The translations under genes were made by a program, and so were the position numbers. From NCBI GenBank assembly GCA_947442095.1, contig CANEVG010000064.1:1-12159 (forward strand): a DNA stretch of 12,159 nt, in the 5' to 3' direction. The notes under the pieces were generated by a model. That model saw only the letters and a program-made list of their open reading frames with translations. It was not told where the DNA came from and ran no database searches. Positions 1-6,702 of this stretch are shown here, in pieces; the first letter of the stretch is position 1, and every line of letters starts with the position of its first letter. Source of the DNA: Sphingomonadaceae bacterium. Its GTDB lineage: Bacteria; Pseudomonadota; Alphaproteobacteria; Sphingomonadales; Sphingomonadaceae.

Positions 1-929
1 ACACCAAGGCGGGTGTTGACCGTGCGCAGCACATGATCACCGGCAGAATGGCCATAGGTATCGTTGATATGCTTGAACCCGTCGAGATCGAACAGCGCCA
101 GCCATGGCCGATTGGCGCCATCTGGCTCAGCGAGATGGTCCTCCAGCGAGGCGAGAATGGCCCGGCGGTTCCTGCCTCCGGTGAGGTGATCGACCGTGGC
201 CTGCCGGTAATGCGCGCTGGCCAGTTCGGCACTCTGCTTCTCGCGCCGCGTCAGCAGCTGGCGCGAAAGCTCCAGCCGCACGAAATCGCGGTGCTGCACA
301 TGCGTCATCGTCAGCAGGATGCCTGTGACGAACAGCTGCACGGCCGTGATCGAAATCGCGTTGGAGTGGCCTGTGCCCATGAGGAACAGGCTCCACGGCA
401 GCGTGAAGGCCAGTGCCAGGCGCAGCGCGGTCTGCGGCGCATAGGCCATGACGAGCGTGGCGGAAAACATCGTGACCCCCATCACGAAGTGCAGCATCTC
501 GCGCTGGCCCGCATCGCCATAGGGGTAGAGCCCGAGCGACCAGGCCACGAAGATCAGCGCCGCCCAGCCCCCCAGCCGCTGCATCGCCTGAAGATCATCG
601 CGCAGCTGCGCCACCCGGCGCCGCGCTACGCGCGCAGGCAGCCAGTAGAGCCCGCGGAACGCGGCCACGACGCTGATCACCGGCGCGATAAGCACCAGCA
701 CGGTCGGCGCCGAACCCGCAAAGCGCAGCGCGATCAGCAGAGTGTTGAAGATGACAACAAGGTAGAGCAGCGGCGCACGGCGCGAGACACTCATGGCATA
801 GGCATGGGTGAAGGCGTCGCCTGGCCGTTGGCGCCAATGGCGACGGACATTGCGCAGGCTGTAGCCGCCGCGGCGTAGCCAGTGTCGCGCGCCGCCACGC
901 AGACCGGGTAAGTTACCGCCAGATGCCAT
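1..929 (-). CDS. Membrane-anchored GGDEF diguanylate cyclase, 3' end cut by window edge
   Basis: The minus strand encodes 309 residues from ATG at 929 and runs off the left edge. Residues about 52-207 contain six or so hydrophobic segments, so the N-terminal half is an integral-membrane sensor region. A cytosolic linker (about 208-245) leads into the start of a GGDEF domain: DHLTGGRNRR at 247-256 matches the family DxLTGxxNRR entry motif, and FDLDGFKHINDTYGHSAGD at 280-298 carries the metal-binding aspartates and the substrate-binding N/D/H residues. The GG(D/E)EF active-site loop itself lies outside the window, so activity cannot be judged. The family condenses two GTP into cyclic di-GMP at the inner membrane. 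Many sphingomonad proteins with this N-terminus also carry a C-terminal EAL phosphodiesterase domain, which could follow here. A later in-frame ATG at 794 is an alternative start; both precede the first membrane segment. Confidence 0.9.
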   Translation of the reverse strand, partial: MASGGNLPGLRGGARHWLRRGGYSLRNVRRHWRQRPGDAFTHAYAMSVSRRAPLLYLVVIFNTLLIALRFAGSAPTVLVLIAPVISVVAAFRGLYWLPARVARRRVAQLRDDLQAMQRLGGWAALIFVAWSLGLYPYGDAGQREMLHFVMGVTMFSATLVMAYAPQTALRLALAFTLPWSLFLMGTGHSNAISITAVQLFVTGILLTMTHVQHRDFVRLELSRQLLTRREKQSAELASAHYRQATVDHLTGGRNRRAILASLEDHLAEPDGANRPWLALFDLDGFKHINDTYGHSAGDHVLRTVNTRLG

Positions 930-1068
930 TTGGACGGTTTACGGCGCGGGGGTTAACGACCTCTCAATACGTCGGGCAAGAACGGGATCGATCTCGCCTT
1001 ATCGAGGCTCTGGATCGGATACAGTGTGCGGGCGCGGACCGGCCCGGTGCATATGCGCAGGGAGCCAC

Positions 1069-1881
1069 TCAGGCCGGGGCCTCGATCAAGGCGGCAACAA
1101 GCGCCTTGACCTTCTTTTGCCTCCATTGCGGCAGCGGGGCGACCAGCCAGTAGGCGCGGCGCCCGGGCTCGGGCGGACCCAGTGCCGCGACCCGGCCCGA
1201 TGCGATGGCACCCTCGGCCAGCATCGCCGGCACGCGCGCCTTGCCGAGACCGGCGGCGGCGGCACTGATCGCGGTGCCGGCATCGCCTACCGAGAACGGC
1301 GTCTCGCGCGCTTCACCCTCGGGCATGGTATCACCTGGCCAGCCGATCCATGGCGCGTCGTCCGCGATGCCGGGTGCAGCCACGACTTGAACCAGCGGCT
1401 CGCCCAGCGCAATGCCTTCAAGGTCGCCCCGCCCTTCCGCCCAGCGCACCGCAAGGTTCAGATTTGCCTCGGTGAAATCGATATCGCCATCGGTGCCCAC
1501 CAGCGAGAACCGCATTGTCGGATTGGCTATGCGGAAGGCCGCCAGCCGGGGGGAAAGCCAGGCGGCGAAGAAATCGCGCGGGCAGGCCACGGTGTAGACA
1601 TGGCTCGACTGGCCGGCCTGCATGGCTTGCACGCCTTCCTCGAAACGCAGGAAGCCCTCGCGGATCGCATCGAGCCCGGCGCTGGCCTCGTCGGTCAAAA
1701 CAAGACCTTTGGTCGTGCGACGAAACAGCACGACGCCGAGCAGATCCTCTAGCGCACGTATCTGCTGGCCGACGGCGGCAGGGGTGACTGCCAGTTCGTC
1801 GGCCGCGCGGGTGAACGAAAGGTGCCGGGCTGCCGCATCGAGCACACGCAGGCCGTTCAGCGGCAAGTGGGTCCGCTTCAT
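1069..1881 (-). CDS. LysR-family transcriptional regulator, GcvA-like
   Basis: This is a 270-residue DNA-binding regulator. Residues 6-65 form the LysR winged helix-turn-helix (LNGLRVLDAAARHLSFTRAA, then VTPAAVGQQIRALEDLLG, then LFRR), followed by a linker helix and a substrate-binding domain from about residue 92 to the end. The PLNGLRVFDAAARH-like start and AAVGQQI recognition helix are those of the GcvA subgroup. It is shorter than the usual ~295-305 residues, mainly through a compact effector domain. It lies downstream of apaG on the same strand, 45 nt away, so it may be co-transcribed. There is no divergently transcribed partner gene of the kind LysR proteins often control, so its target and effector cannot be read from context. 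No good Shine-Dalgarno is seen before ATG 1881. Family assignment is firm; function is unknown. Confidence 0.93.
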   Translation of the reverse strand: MKRTHLPLNGLRVLDAAARHLSFTRAADELAVTPAAVGQQIRALEDLLGVVLFRRTTKGLVLTDEASAGLDAIREGFLRFEEGVQAMQAGQSSHVYTVACPRDFFAAWLSPRLAAFRIANPTMRFSLVGTDGDIDFTEANLNLAVRWAEGRGDLEGIALGEPLVQVVAAPGIADDAPWIGWPGDTMPEGEARETPFSVGDAGTAISAAAAGLGKARVPAMLAEGAIASGRVAALGPPEPGRRAYWLVAPLPQWRQKKVKALVAALIEAPA

Positions 1882-1926
1882 ACCGGTTGCTTCATGGCCG
1901 GATGTCCCAAAGACTGGCCCGCAGGA

Positions 1927-2325
1927 TCAGTTGGCCGTGGCGGGTGCGGCGAGCGGGAAGTAGGGTATGGCCACGTCAATCAGCGAGCCATCCGCCCGCT
2001 CCATCGTGTAGTGCCCTTCCATGCTTCCATGCGGCGTGCCCAGCGGGCAGCCCGACACATAATCGTGCGCCGCACCGGGGGCGAGCAGCGGCTGTTCGCC
2101 CACCACCCCGTCTCCGTCCACGAAATTGATCATTCCGCGCCCATCGGTGATGCGCCAGTGCCGCGTGAGCAGGCGCACCGGCTGACCGCCGTCGTTCTCG
2201 ATCCGGATGTGATAGACCCAGAACCACTTGCCCGCATCAATGCGCGATTGTTCTGGCAGGAAGTTCACCGCGACACGAACTGTCACCCCATCCGTAACGG
2301 CGGCATGCTGGAAAAGCTGCTTCAT
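1927..2325 (-). CDS. apaG: ApaG-domain protein (FNIII-like fold)
   Basis: A 132-residue full-length ApaG protein. Diagnostic motifs appear in family order: FWVYHIRIENDGGQPVRLLT at 35-54, RHWRITDG at 55-62, GDGVVGEQPLLAPG at 71-84, YVSGCPLGTPHGSMEGHYTM at 89-108, and the IPYFPLAAP tail at 120-128. ApaG is a small beta-sandwich cytosolic protein linked genetically to cobalt/magnesium homeostasis and to diadenosine tetraphosphate metabolism in enterobacteria (apaGH); its biochemical role is still not clearly defined. There is no apaH next to it here; it diverges from recO across 103 bp and precedes the LysR gene. GGAG lies about 12 nt before ATG 2325, a rather long spacing. Confidence 0.96.
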   Translation of the reverse strand: MKQLFQHAAVTDGVTVRVAVNFLPEQSRIDAGKWFWVYHIRIENDGGQPVRLLTRHWRITDGRGMINFVDGDGVVGEQPLLAPGAAHDYVSGCPLGTPHGSMEGHYTMERADGSLIDVAIPYFPLAAPATAN

Positions 2326-2374
2326 GGATGTAAACTACTCCAGATCGCGCCCCATTCCAACGGGGGATTCACAC

Positions 2375-2403
2375 AAGGTTTTAGGGTCGCTTGCCGGAAC
2401 CTT
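2375..2403. repeat. Short inverted repeat in the apaG-recO divergent intergenic region
   Basis: AAGGTT (2375-2380) and AACCTT (2398-2403) are perfect 6-bp inverted copies separated by 17 nt, inside the 103-bp gap between the divergent starts of apaG (2325) and recO (2429). This gap must hold both promoters. The repeat could be an operator or a 5'UTR hairpin of recO, but six base pairs can occur by chance. Confidence 0.25.
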
Positions 2404-2428
2404 CGAAAGATCCCACAAGCAGCCGGTC

Positions 2429-3043
2429 ATGCTGATCCGCGCCCCCGCCATTCTTTGCGCTGCGCGCGCCCACGGCGAACACGGCGCAGTGGTTCGGCTG
2501 CTCACGGCCGAGCATGGCCTGCTGGCTGGCTACGTCGCCGGTGCACGCGGCCGTACACTGCGGCCCGTGCTGATTCCCGGCAATCTGGTGGAGGCCGAAC
2601 TGCGCGCGCGCAGCGAGAGCCAACTGGCATCCGCCCGGCTTGAGCTCGTGACCAGCCGCGGACCCTGGCTCGCCGAACCGCTGGCCAGCGCCGGGATCGG
2701 CTGGGCGACCACGCTCACCGCGCTGGCGCTGCCCGAGGGGCAACCCTTTCCCGCCCTCCACAGCGCGCTCGAGGCGCTGCTCGATGCCATTTGCCACGCT
2801 CCCTCGGCGCGTGGCTGGGCGCGCGCGCTGGCGGCCTTCGAAGTGCTTCTGCTGCGCGAGTTGGGCTATGGCAATGCCGCCGCCCCGCCCGCCGAAGAAC
2901 TGTGGGACCGGCTGATCGCCCGGCTCGATCGGCAGGGCCTTGCCATCGGCAACCGCCTGCTTGCCGATCCGCGCCGCGATGGTATGGCGGCGCGCGTCAT
3001 TCTGCTCGATCGGTTGAAGCGGATCACCAGTACCAAACTCTGA
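2429..3043 (+). CDS. recO: DNA repair protein RecO
   Basis: This 204-residue protein fits the RecO family. An N-terminal OB-fold (about 1-75) begins MLIRAPAILCAARAHGEHGA and contains VVRLLTAEHGLLAGYVAGA, the usual 'still-growing strand' region. A helical C-terminal domain follows, with FEVLLLRELGYG at 137-148, the most conserved RecO motif, and a C-terminal DPRRDGMAARVILLDRL helix. RecO works with RecR and RecF to load RecA on SSB-coated single-stranded DNA and anneals strands. It is shorter than E. coli RecO (242 residues) and has no Cys4 zinc motif. ATG 2429 was chosen because the open frame upstream (back to 2228) has no RecO similarity and overlaps apaG. No strong Shine-Dalgarno is visible. 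leuB follows 33 bp downstream. Confidence 0.92.
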   Translation: MLIRAPAILCAARAHGEHGAVVRLLTAEHGLLAGYVAGARGRTLRPVLIPGNLVEAELRARSESQLASARLELVTSRGPWLAEPLASAGIGWATTLTALALPEGQPFPALHSALEALLDAICHAPSARGWARALAAFEVLLLRELGYGNAAAPPAEELWDRLIARLDRQGLAIGNRLLADPRRDGMAARVILLDRLKRITSTKL

Positions 3044-3064
3044 CGCACCGAAATCTAAGGTTCC

Positions 3065-3069
3065 AAGGA
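3065..3069 (+). promoter_or_regulatory. Shine-Dalgarno of leuB
   Basis: AAGGA sits 7 nt before ATG 3077. It fixes the leuB start and shows that leuB has its own efficient translation signal in the short recO-leuB gap (3044-3076). Confidence 0.6.
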
Positions 3070-3076
3070 TAGTTCC

Positions 3077-4132
3077 ATGAAGATTGCAGTCCTGCCAGGC
3101 GATGGCATCGGCCCCGAAGTGACCCGTGAAGCCTTGCGCGTGCTCGATGCACTGGACCTGCCGATCGAGCGGGCCGAAGCCCTCGTCGGCGGCGCGGCCT
3201 ACCACGTCACTGGCCACCCGCTGCCCCCCGAAACGCTGGCGATTGCGGAAAGCTCGGACGGCATTCTGTTCGGCGCGGTGGGTGATCCCACTTGCGATGC
3301 CCTGGAACGACACCTGCGGCCCGAGCAGGCCATCCTAGGCCTGCGCAAGGCCTTGACCTTGTTCGCCAATCTGCGCCCAGCCAAAGTCTTCGCCGGCCTT
3401 GAAAGCCACTCCGCGCTCCGCCCGGAAGTCGCCTCCGCGATCAATCTCCTTATCGTGCGCGAGCTCAATGGCGACGTCTACTTTGGTGAGAAGGGCTTCC
3501 GCACGACGCCATCGGGCGAGCGCGAGGGCTATGACATCATGTCCTACAGCGAGAGCGAGGTGCGCCGCATTGCGCAAATCGCTTTCCGCGCTGCTCAGGG
3601 CCGGAGTGGCCGTCTGTGCTCGGTCGACAAGGCCAATGTCCTTGAAACCTCGCAGCTCTGGCGCGATGTGGTGATCGAGGTCAGCGCCGAATATCCGGAC
3701 GTTACGCTCGAACACATGTATGTCGACAACGCCGCAATGCAGCTGGTGAAAAGCCCTGGGCAGTTCGACGTGATCGTCACTGGCAACCTGTTCGGGGATA
3801 TCCTTTCGGATCAGGCGAGCATGTGCGTCGGCTCGATCGGCCTGCTCGCCTCAGCCTCGCTCGGCGCGCGGCAAACCGAATATGGCACGTTTGGCCTCTA
3901 TGAACCCATCCACGGCTCCGCCCCGGATATTGCCGGCAAGGGCCTTGCCAACCCCATCGCCACGATCCTTTCGCTCGCGATGCTGCTGCGCCATTCGCTG
4001 AGCCTCGTAGCTGCGGCAGAGCGGATCGAGGCAGCCGTGGCGCGCAGTTTGGCCGATGGCGTGCTTGGGCGTGATCTGGGCGGCAACGCCGGTACCACGG
4101 AAATTGGTGACGCCGTGCTCGCAAGGCTGTAA
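3077..4132 (+). CDS. leuB: 3-isopropylmalate dehydrogenase
   Basis: LeuB catalyses the NAD-dependent oxidative decarboxylation of 3-isopropylmalate, the third leucine-specific step. The 351 residues are full length for the beta-decarboxylating dehydrogenase family. MKIAVLPGDGIGPEV opens the Rossmann-like fold. R90, R100 and R128 match the substrate-binding arginines; Y135 lies in GDVYFGEKG, a LeuB-type loop that helps separate it from isocitrate dehydrogenase. K185 (VDKANVL), D217, D241 and D245 (NLFGDILSD) form the catalytic/metal site, and IHGSAPDIAGKGLANP at 278-293 is the cofactor loop. The gene follows recO by 33 bp and ends 11 bp before the GT2-GtrA gene, so the three are probably co-transcribed. 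leuCD are not in the window. Assignment is very secure. Confidence 0.98.
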   Translation: MKIAVLPGDGIGPEVTREALRVLDALDLPIERAEALVGGAAYHVTGHPLPPETLAIAESSDGILFGAVGDPTCDALERHLRPEQAILGLRKALTLFANLRPAKVFAGLESHSALRPEVASAINLLIVRELNGDVYFGEKGFRTTPSGEREGYDIMSYSESEVRRIAQIAFRAAQGRSGRLCSVDKANVLETSQLWRDVVIEVSAEYPDVTLEHMYVDNAAMQLVKSPGQFDVIVTGNLFGDILSDQASMCVGSIGLLASASLGARQTEYGTFGLYEPIHGSAPDIAGKGLANPIATILSLAMLLRHSLSLVAAAERIEAAVARSLADGVLGRDLGGNAGTTEIGDAVLARL

Positions 4133-4143
4133 GCGCGCGGGTC

Positions 4144-5265
4144 ATGCTTCAGCTTGCTGTCATCCTGCCCACGTTCAACGAACGCAAGAACATCGCGCTG
4201 ATGGTCGAGCGGCTCGATGCCGCGCTCAAAGGCCTAGCGTGGGAAGCGATCTTCGTGGACGACAACAGCCCCGACGGCACCGCCGAGGAAGCGCGCCGCA
4301 TCGGCCGCGATGATCCGCGCGTGCGCGTGATCGAACGCATCGGCCGACGCGGCCTCGCCTCTGCCGCGATCGAGGGGATGTGCGCCACCGCGGCACCCGT
4401 CGTCGCAGTGATGGACGCCGATCACCAACATGATCCGGCGCTGCTACCCGGCATGTATGAAGCGGTCGAAAGCGGAAACTTCGATGTCGCCTATGCCTCG
4501 CGCTTTGCCGAAGGCGCGAGCACCGAAGCTTGGGGGCGGCCCGACCGCGTAAAGGCCTCAGGGCTAGCCAACCGCATTGCGCGCAAGGTGACCGGCGTGC
4601 AGCTCTCCGATCCCATGAGCGGCTACTTCATGCTCCGCACCGAAACGCTGCGCGCCGATGCGCACCGGCTTTCGGGCGTTGGCTTCAAGATCCTGCTCGA
4701 TATTCTTGCAACGGTCGACGCACCGCTCAGGGTCAAAGAATTCCCGCTGAACTTTGCGGCCCGGGCCGAGGGCGAAAGCAAGCTTGACCGCACGGTGGTG
4801 TTCGAATTCCTCATCGGGCTTTACGACAAGTGGCTCGGCCGCATCATCCCGACCCGTTTTGCCCTGTTCGGCACGATCGGCGGGCTCGGCGTGGTCGTCC
4901 ACATGGCGGTGCTCGCTGCAGTGCTCTCCGCCTTCGGCCAGCAGATCCTCTATCACAACTGGTCGGCGCAGACCGAGTTCATCATTGCACAGACCTCAGC
5001 GGCAGTCGTGGCGATGAGCTTCAACTTCATGCTCAACAACGAACTGACCTATGCCGATAAGCGCCTGCGCGGCTTTATACCGCTGCTGCGCGGCTGGACC
5101 AAGTTTGCCCTGACTTGCTCGGTCGGCCTCCTCGCCAACGTCGGCGCGGGCGCGGCGCTGATGCGCATGGGCTTCCACGCCTATCCGGCGGCCATCGTCG
5201 GGATCGTCGTGGGTTCGGTTTGGAACTTCGCGCTTTCCAGTAAGTTCGTCTGGGGCAAGTATTGA
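4144..5265 (+). CDS. GT2 polyprenyl-phosphate mannosyl/glycosyltransferase with C-terminal GtrA domain
   Basis: A 373-residue fusion. Residues 1-225 are a DPM1-like GT2 domain: VILPTFNERKNI at 6-17, the nucleotide-binding VDDNSPDGT at 38-46, the DXD-type MDADHQHDP at 90-98, and SDPMSGYFMLR at 155-165 and GFKILLDIL at 180-188, all typical of polyprenol-phosphate mannose synthases. Residues about 235-373 are a GtrA-type domain with four membrane helices, ending NFALSSKFVWGKY. The family moves a sugar from GDP- or UDP-sugar to undecaprenyl phosphate on the cytosolic face; GtrA domains are thought to help flip or hold the lipid-linked sugar. The convergent neighbour is a PMT-type transferase that uses exactly such donors. 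Mannose as the sugar is inferred from family, not shown. It starts 11 nt after leuB with only a weak ribosome site, suggesting translation from the leuB transcript. Confidence 0.92.
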   Translation: MLQLAVILPTFNERKNIALMVERLDAALKGLAWEAIFVDDNSPDGTAEEARRIGRDDPRVRVIERIGRRGLASAAIEGMCATAAPVVAVMDADHQHDPALLPGMYEAVESGNFDVAYASRFAEGASTEAWGRPDRVKASGLANRIARKVTGVQLSDPMSGYFMLRTETLRADAHRLSGVGFKILLDILATVDAPLRVKEFPLNFAARAEGESKLDRTVVFEFLIGLYDKWLGRIIPTRFALFGTIGGLGVVVHMAVLAAVLSAFGQQILYHNWSAQTEFIIAQTSAAVVAMSFNFMLNNELTYADKRLRGFIPLLRGWTKFALTCSVGLLANVGAGAALMRMGFHAYPAAIVGIVVGSVWNFALSSKFVWGKY

Positions 5266-5297
5266 GCACATAATTCCGGTTATCTCCCCCATTTGTC

Positions 5298-6617
5298 TCA
5301 GCGCCAGCTTTTCACCCAGGTATAGTCCTTGTAGGAGTCCTTGGCACGGAGCGCGCCCGCCGCAAGGATCGGGTAGAAGCCGATGAACAGCCCGGCAGAT
5401 AGCGCCACCACCAGCATGGCCGGCCAGCGCAACCGGTGCCGCCACCAGCCCGCGAGCACCAGCGCCAGCGCGGCCATCAGGAACACACTCGCCAGTGCGT
5501 AGTGATAGTAAAACTGCACTGGCTTGCCATTGATCGCCCAGAACACGAGCGCCATGAAATAGAGCACCACGACCCCACCGCGCAACCGGTCACCCTGCCG
5601 CAGCCCGGCCCAGGCGCAAAGCAGCAGCGCGGGCAGCCCGGCGAGCATAGTAAAGGGATTGCCAATCATCAGCACGCCGCGCTGCGCCCCGTCCCACTTC
5701 TCATAGAAGAACCAGATGGGGCGGATGTTGATGATCCACTGCCACCACCGGCTCATGTAGAGGTGCGGCTTCTTCACGCTATCCTGCAGTTCCAGCATGT
5801 AGCGCTGCCAGTGGATCAGCCCATCCAGCGTCAGCGGCTGGACCTTGTAGAAGAACGCAGGAGCAAAGGTGGCGAAATAGACCCCCAGCGGCACCACGCC
5901 AAGCCACAGCGCGGCCTCCAGCAGCGAAACGCCGGTGATGGGGCCGACATCGCGCGCCGTCAGGAACGCTTTTCGCCGCCCCTTCAGCGTCCACCAGCGG
6001 TCCCATGCAAACAGCAGTCCCGGCAGCGCCAGCAGCGGCGCGCCATTCCACTTGGCCCCCAGCGAGAGGCCGAGAAAAACACCGCACAGCACAAGATGTG
6101 TCCTGCTCCCCTTCCGCCACGCCAGCGTGCCCTGCCAGAAGCCCAGTGCTATCATGCTCGCCATTGTCATATCGAGCATCGCGATGCGGCTGAGCACGAA
6201 CCAGATGAAATTGGTCGCCAGCAGCAGCCCGAACAGCACTGTGGCGCTGCGCGAAAGGCTGGCCCACCACATCGCGCGCATCGCGGCGTAAAGCCCGATG
6301 GTGCCGAGCAGCGCGCTCGGCAAACGCCAGCCGAACGGTGTATCGCCGACGTAGCGCATGCTGAGCGCGAGGAACTCCTTGGCGAGCAAGGGGTGTTCGG
6401 GATTGAGCCGCCGCGTGAGATCAATCAGCCGGCGCGCGGCCGGAAGGTAATGGATCTCGTCGAACATAGTTTTGGAAGGGATCGCCAACCGTTGCAGCAC
6501 CAGCGCGAGGAAGCCGAGCGTGATCGCGATGACCCAAACCTGCGGGTCGCGCCGGTCGTTCACGGGAGCGGTGAAAGCGACATTGATGGCAGCTGGGATG
6601 CGGGAAAGCAGCGTCAT
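5298..6617 (-). CDS. Polytopic lipid-carrier-dependent glycosyltransferase, GT39/PMT family
   Basis: This 439-residue inner-membrane protein has about ten hydrophobic segments. Key PMT-like features are the acidic pair in the first periplasmic loop, FDEIHYLPAARRLI (D53, E54), NPEHPLLAKE at 72-81, SRIAMLDMTMA at 143-153, GLSLGAKWNG at 183-192, and HLYMSRWWQW then RPIWFFYEK at 285-307. These are the hallmarks of protein O-mannosyltransferases and related enzymes that take sugar from polyprenyl-phosphate donors at the outer face. The GT2-GtrA gene ends 32 bp away, convergent, and is the obvious donor synthase. The acceptor (protein, lipid or polysaccharide) cannot be told from sequence. ATG 6617 is preferred because it leaves a normal N-terminal tail before helix 1; longer frames reaching 6704 or 6824 run through the metZ leader and start. 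Confidence 0.88.
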   Translation of the reverse strand: MTLLSRIPAAINVAFTAPVNDRRDPQVWVIAITLGFLALVLQRLAIPSKTMFDEIHYLPAARRLIDLTRRLNPEHPLLAKEFLALSMRYVGDTPFGWRLPSALLGTIGLYAAMRAMWWASLSRSATVLFGLLLATNFIWFVLSRIAMLDMTMASMIALGFWQGTLAWRKGSRTHLVLCGVFLGLSLGAKWNGAPLLALPGLLFAWDRWWTLKGRRKAFLTARDVGPITGVSLLEAALWLGVVPLGVYFATFAPAFFYKVQPLTLDGLIHWQRYMLELQDSVKKPHLYMSRWWQWIINIRPIWFFYEKWDGAQRGVLMIGNPFTMLAGLPALLLCAWAGLRQGDRLRGGVVVLYFMALVFWAINGKPVQFYYHYALASVFLMAALALVLAGWWRHRLRWPAMLVVALSAGLFIGFYPILAAGALRAKDSYKDYTWVKSWR

Positions 6618-6646
6618 GGGCCGCGCGCCCTTACGCCATATGCGCA

Positions 6647-6694
6647 CGGGTGGGCAATGGTGCTGCTTGCACCCGCCTGCCAGCAAAACTAAGG
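6647..6694 (+). promoter_or_regulatory. Candidate pseudoknotted metZ leader, SAM-II-like riboswitch
   Basis: Seen: CGGGTG (6647-6652) pairs perfectly with CACCCG (6670-6675) around a 17-nt loop. Within that loop TGCTG (6661-6665) can pair with CAGCA (6681-6685) in the 3' tail, giving an H-type pseudoknot. The tail ends ACTAAGG, whose AAGG (6691-6694) is the metZ Shine-Dalgarno, 8 nt before ATG. A competing stem GGTGC/GCACC (6659-6663 with 6669-6673) excludes the first stem. Known: SAM-II riboswitches control met genes, including metZ, in alphaproteobacteria with this topology, a CUUGCA-like segment and a similar loop size, and hide the ribosome site. Against: the loop AUUU tract and strict GCUAAA of SAM-II are missing. 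It may be a divergent member or chance. Confidence 0.4.
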
Positions 6695-6702
6695 CACGGC
6701 TC

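Noticed and set aside
33..878. Long plus-strand open frame (281 codons)
   Set aside because: It is antisense to the GGDEF protein, whose membrane and catalytic motifs are clear; its product is rich in Arg, Gln and His as expected from a shadow frame in GC-rich DNA.
930..1068. Possible RNA or small gene between the GGDEF and LysR genes
   Set aside because: Only short self-complementary GC tracts and no ribosome site with a plausible frame; it probably holds the GGDEF promoter.
2228..2428. Upstream extension of recO
   Set aside because: It overlaps apaG antisense and has no RecO similarity; ATG 2429 gives the normal RecO N-terminus.
5436..6692. 418-codon plus-strand open frame
   Set aside because: Antisense to the GT39/PMT gene; composition (Gln, His, Arg, Pro rich) and lack of motifs show a shadow frame.
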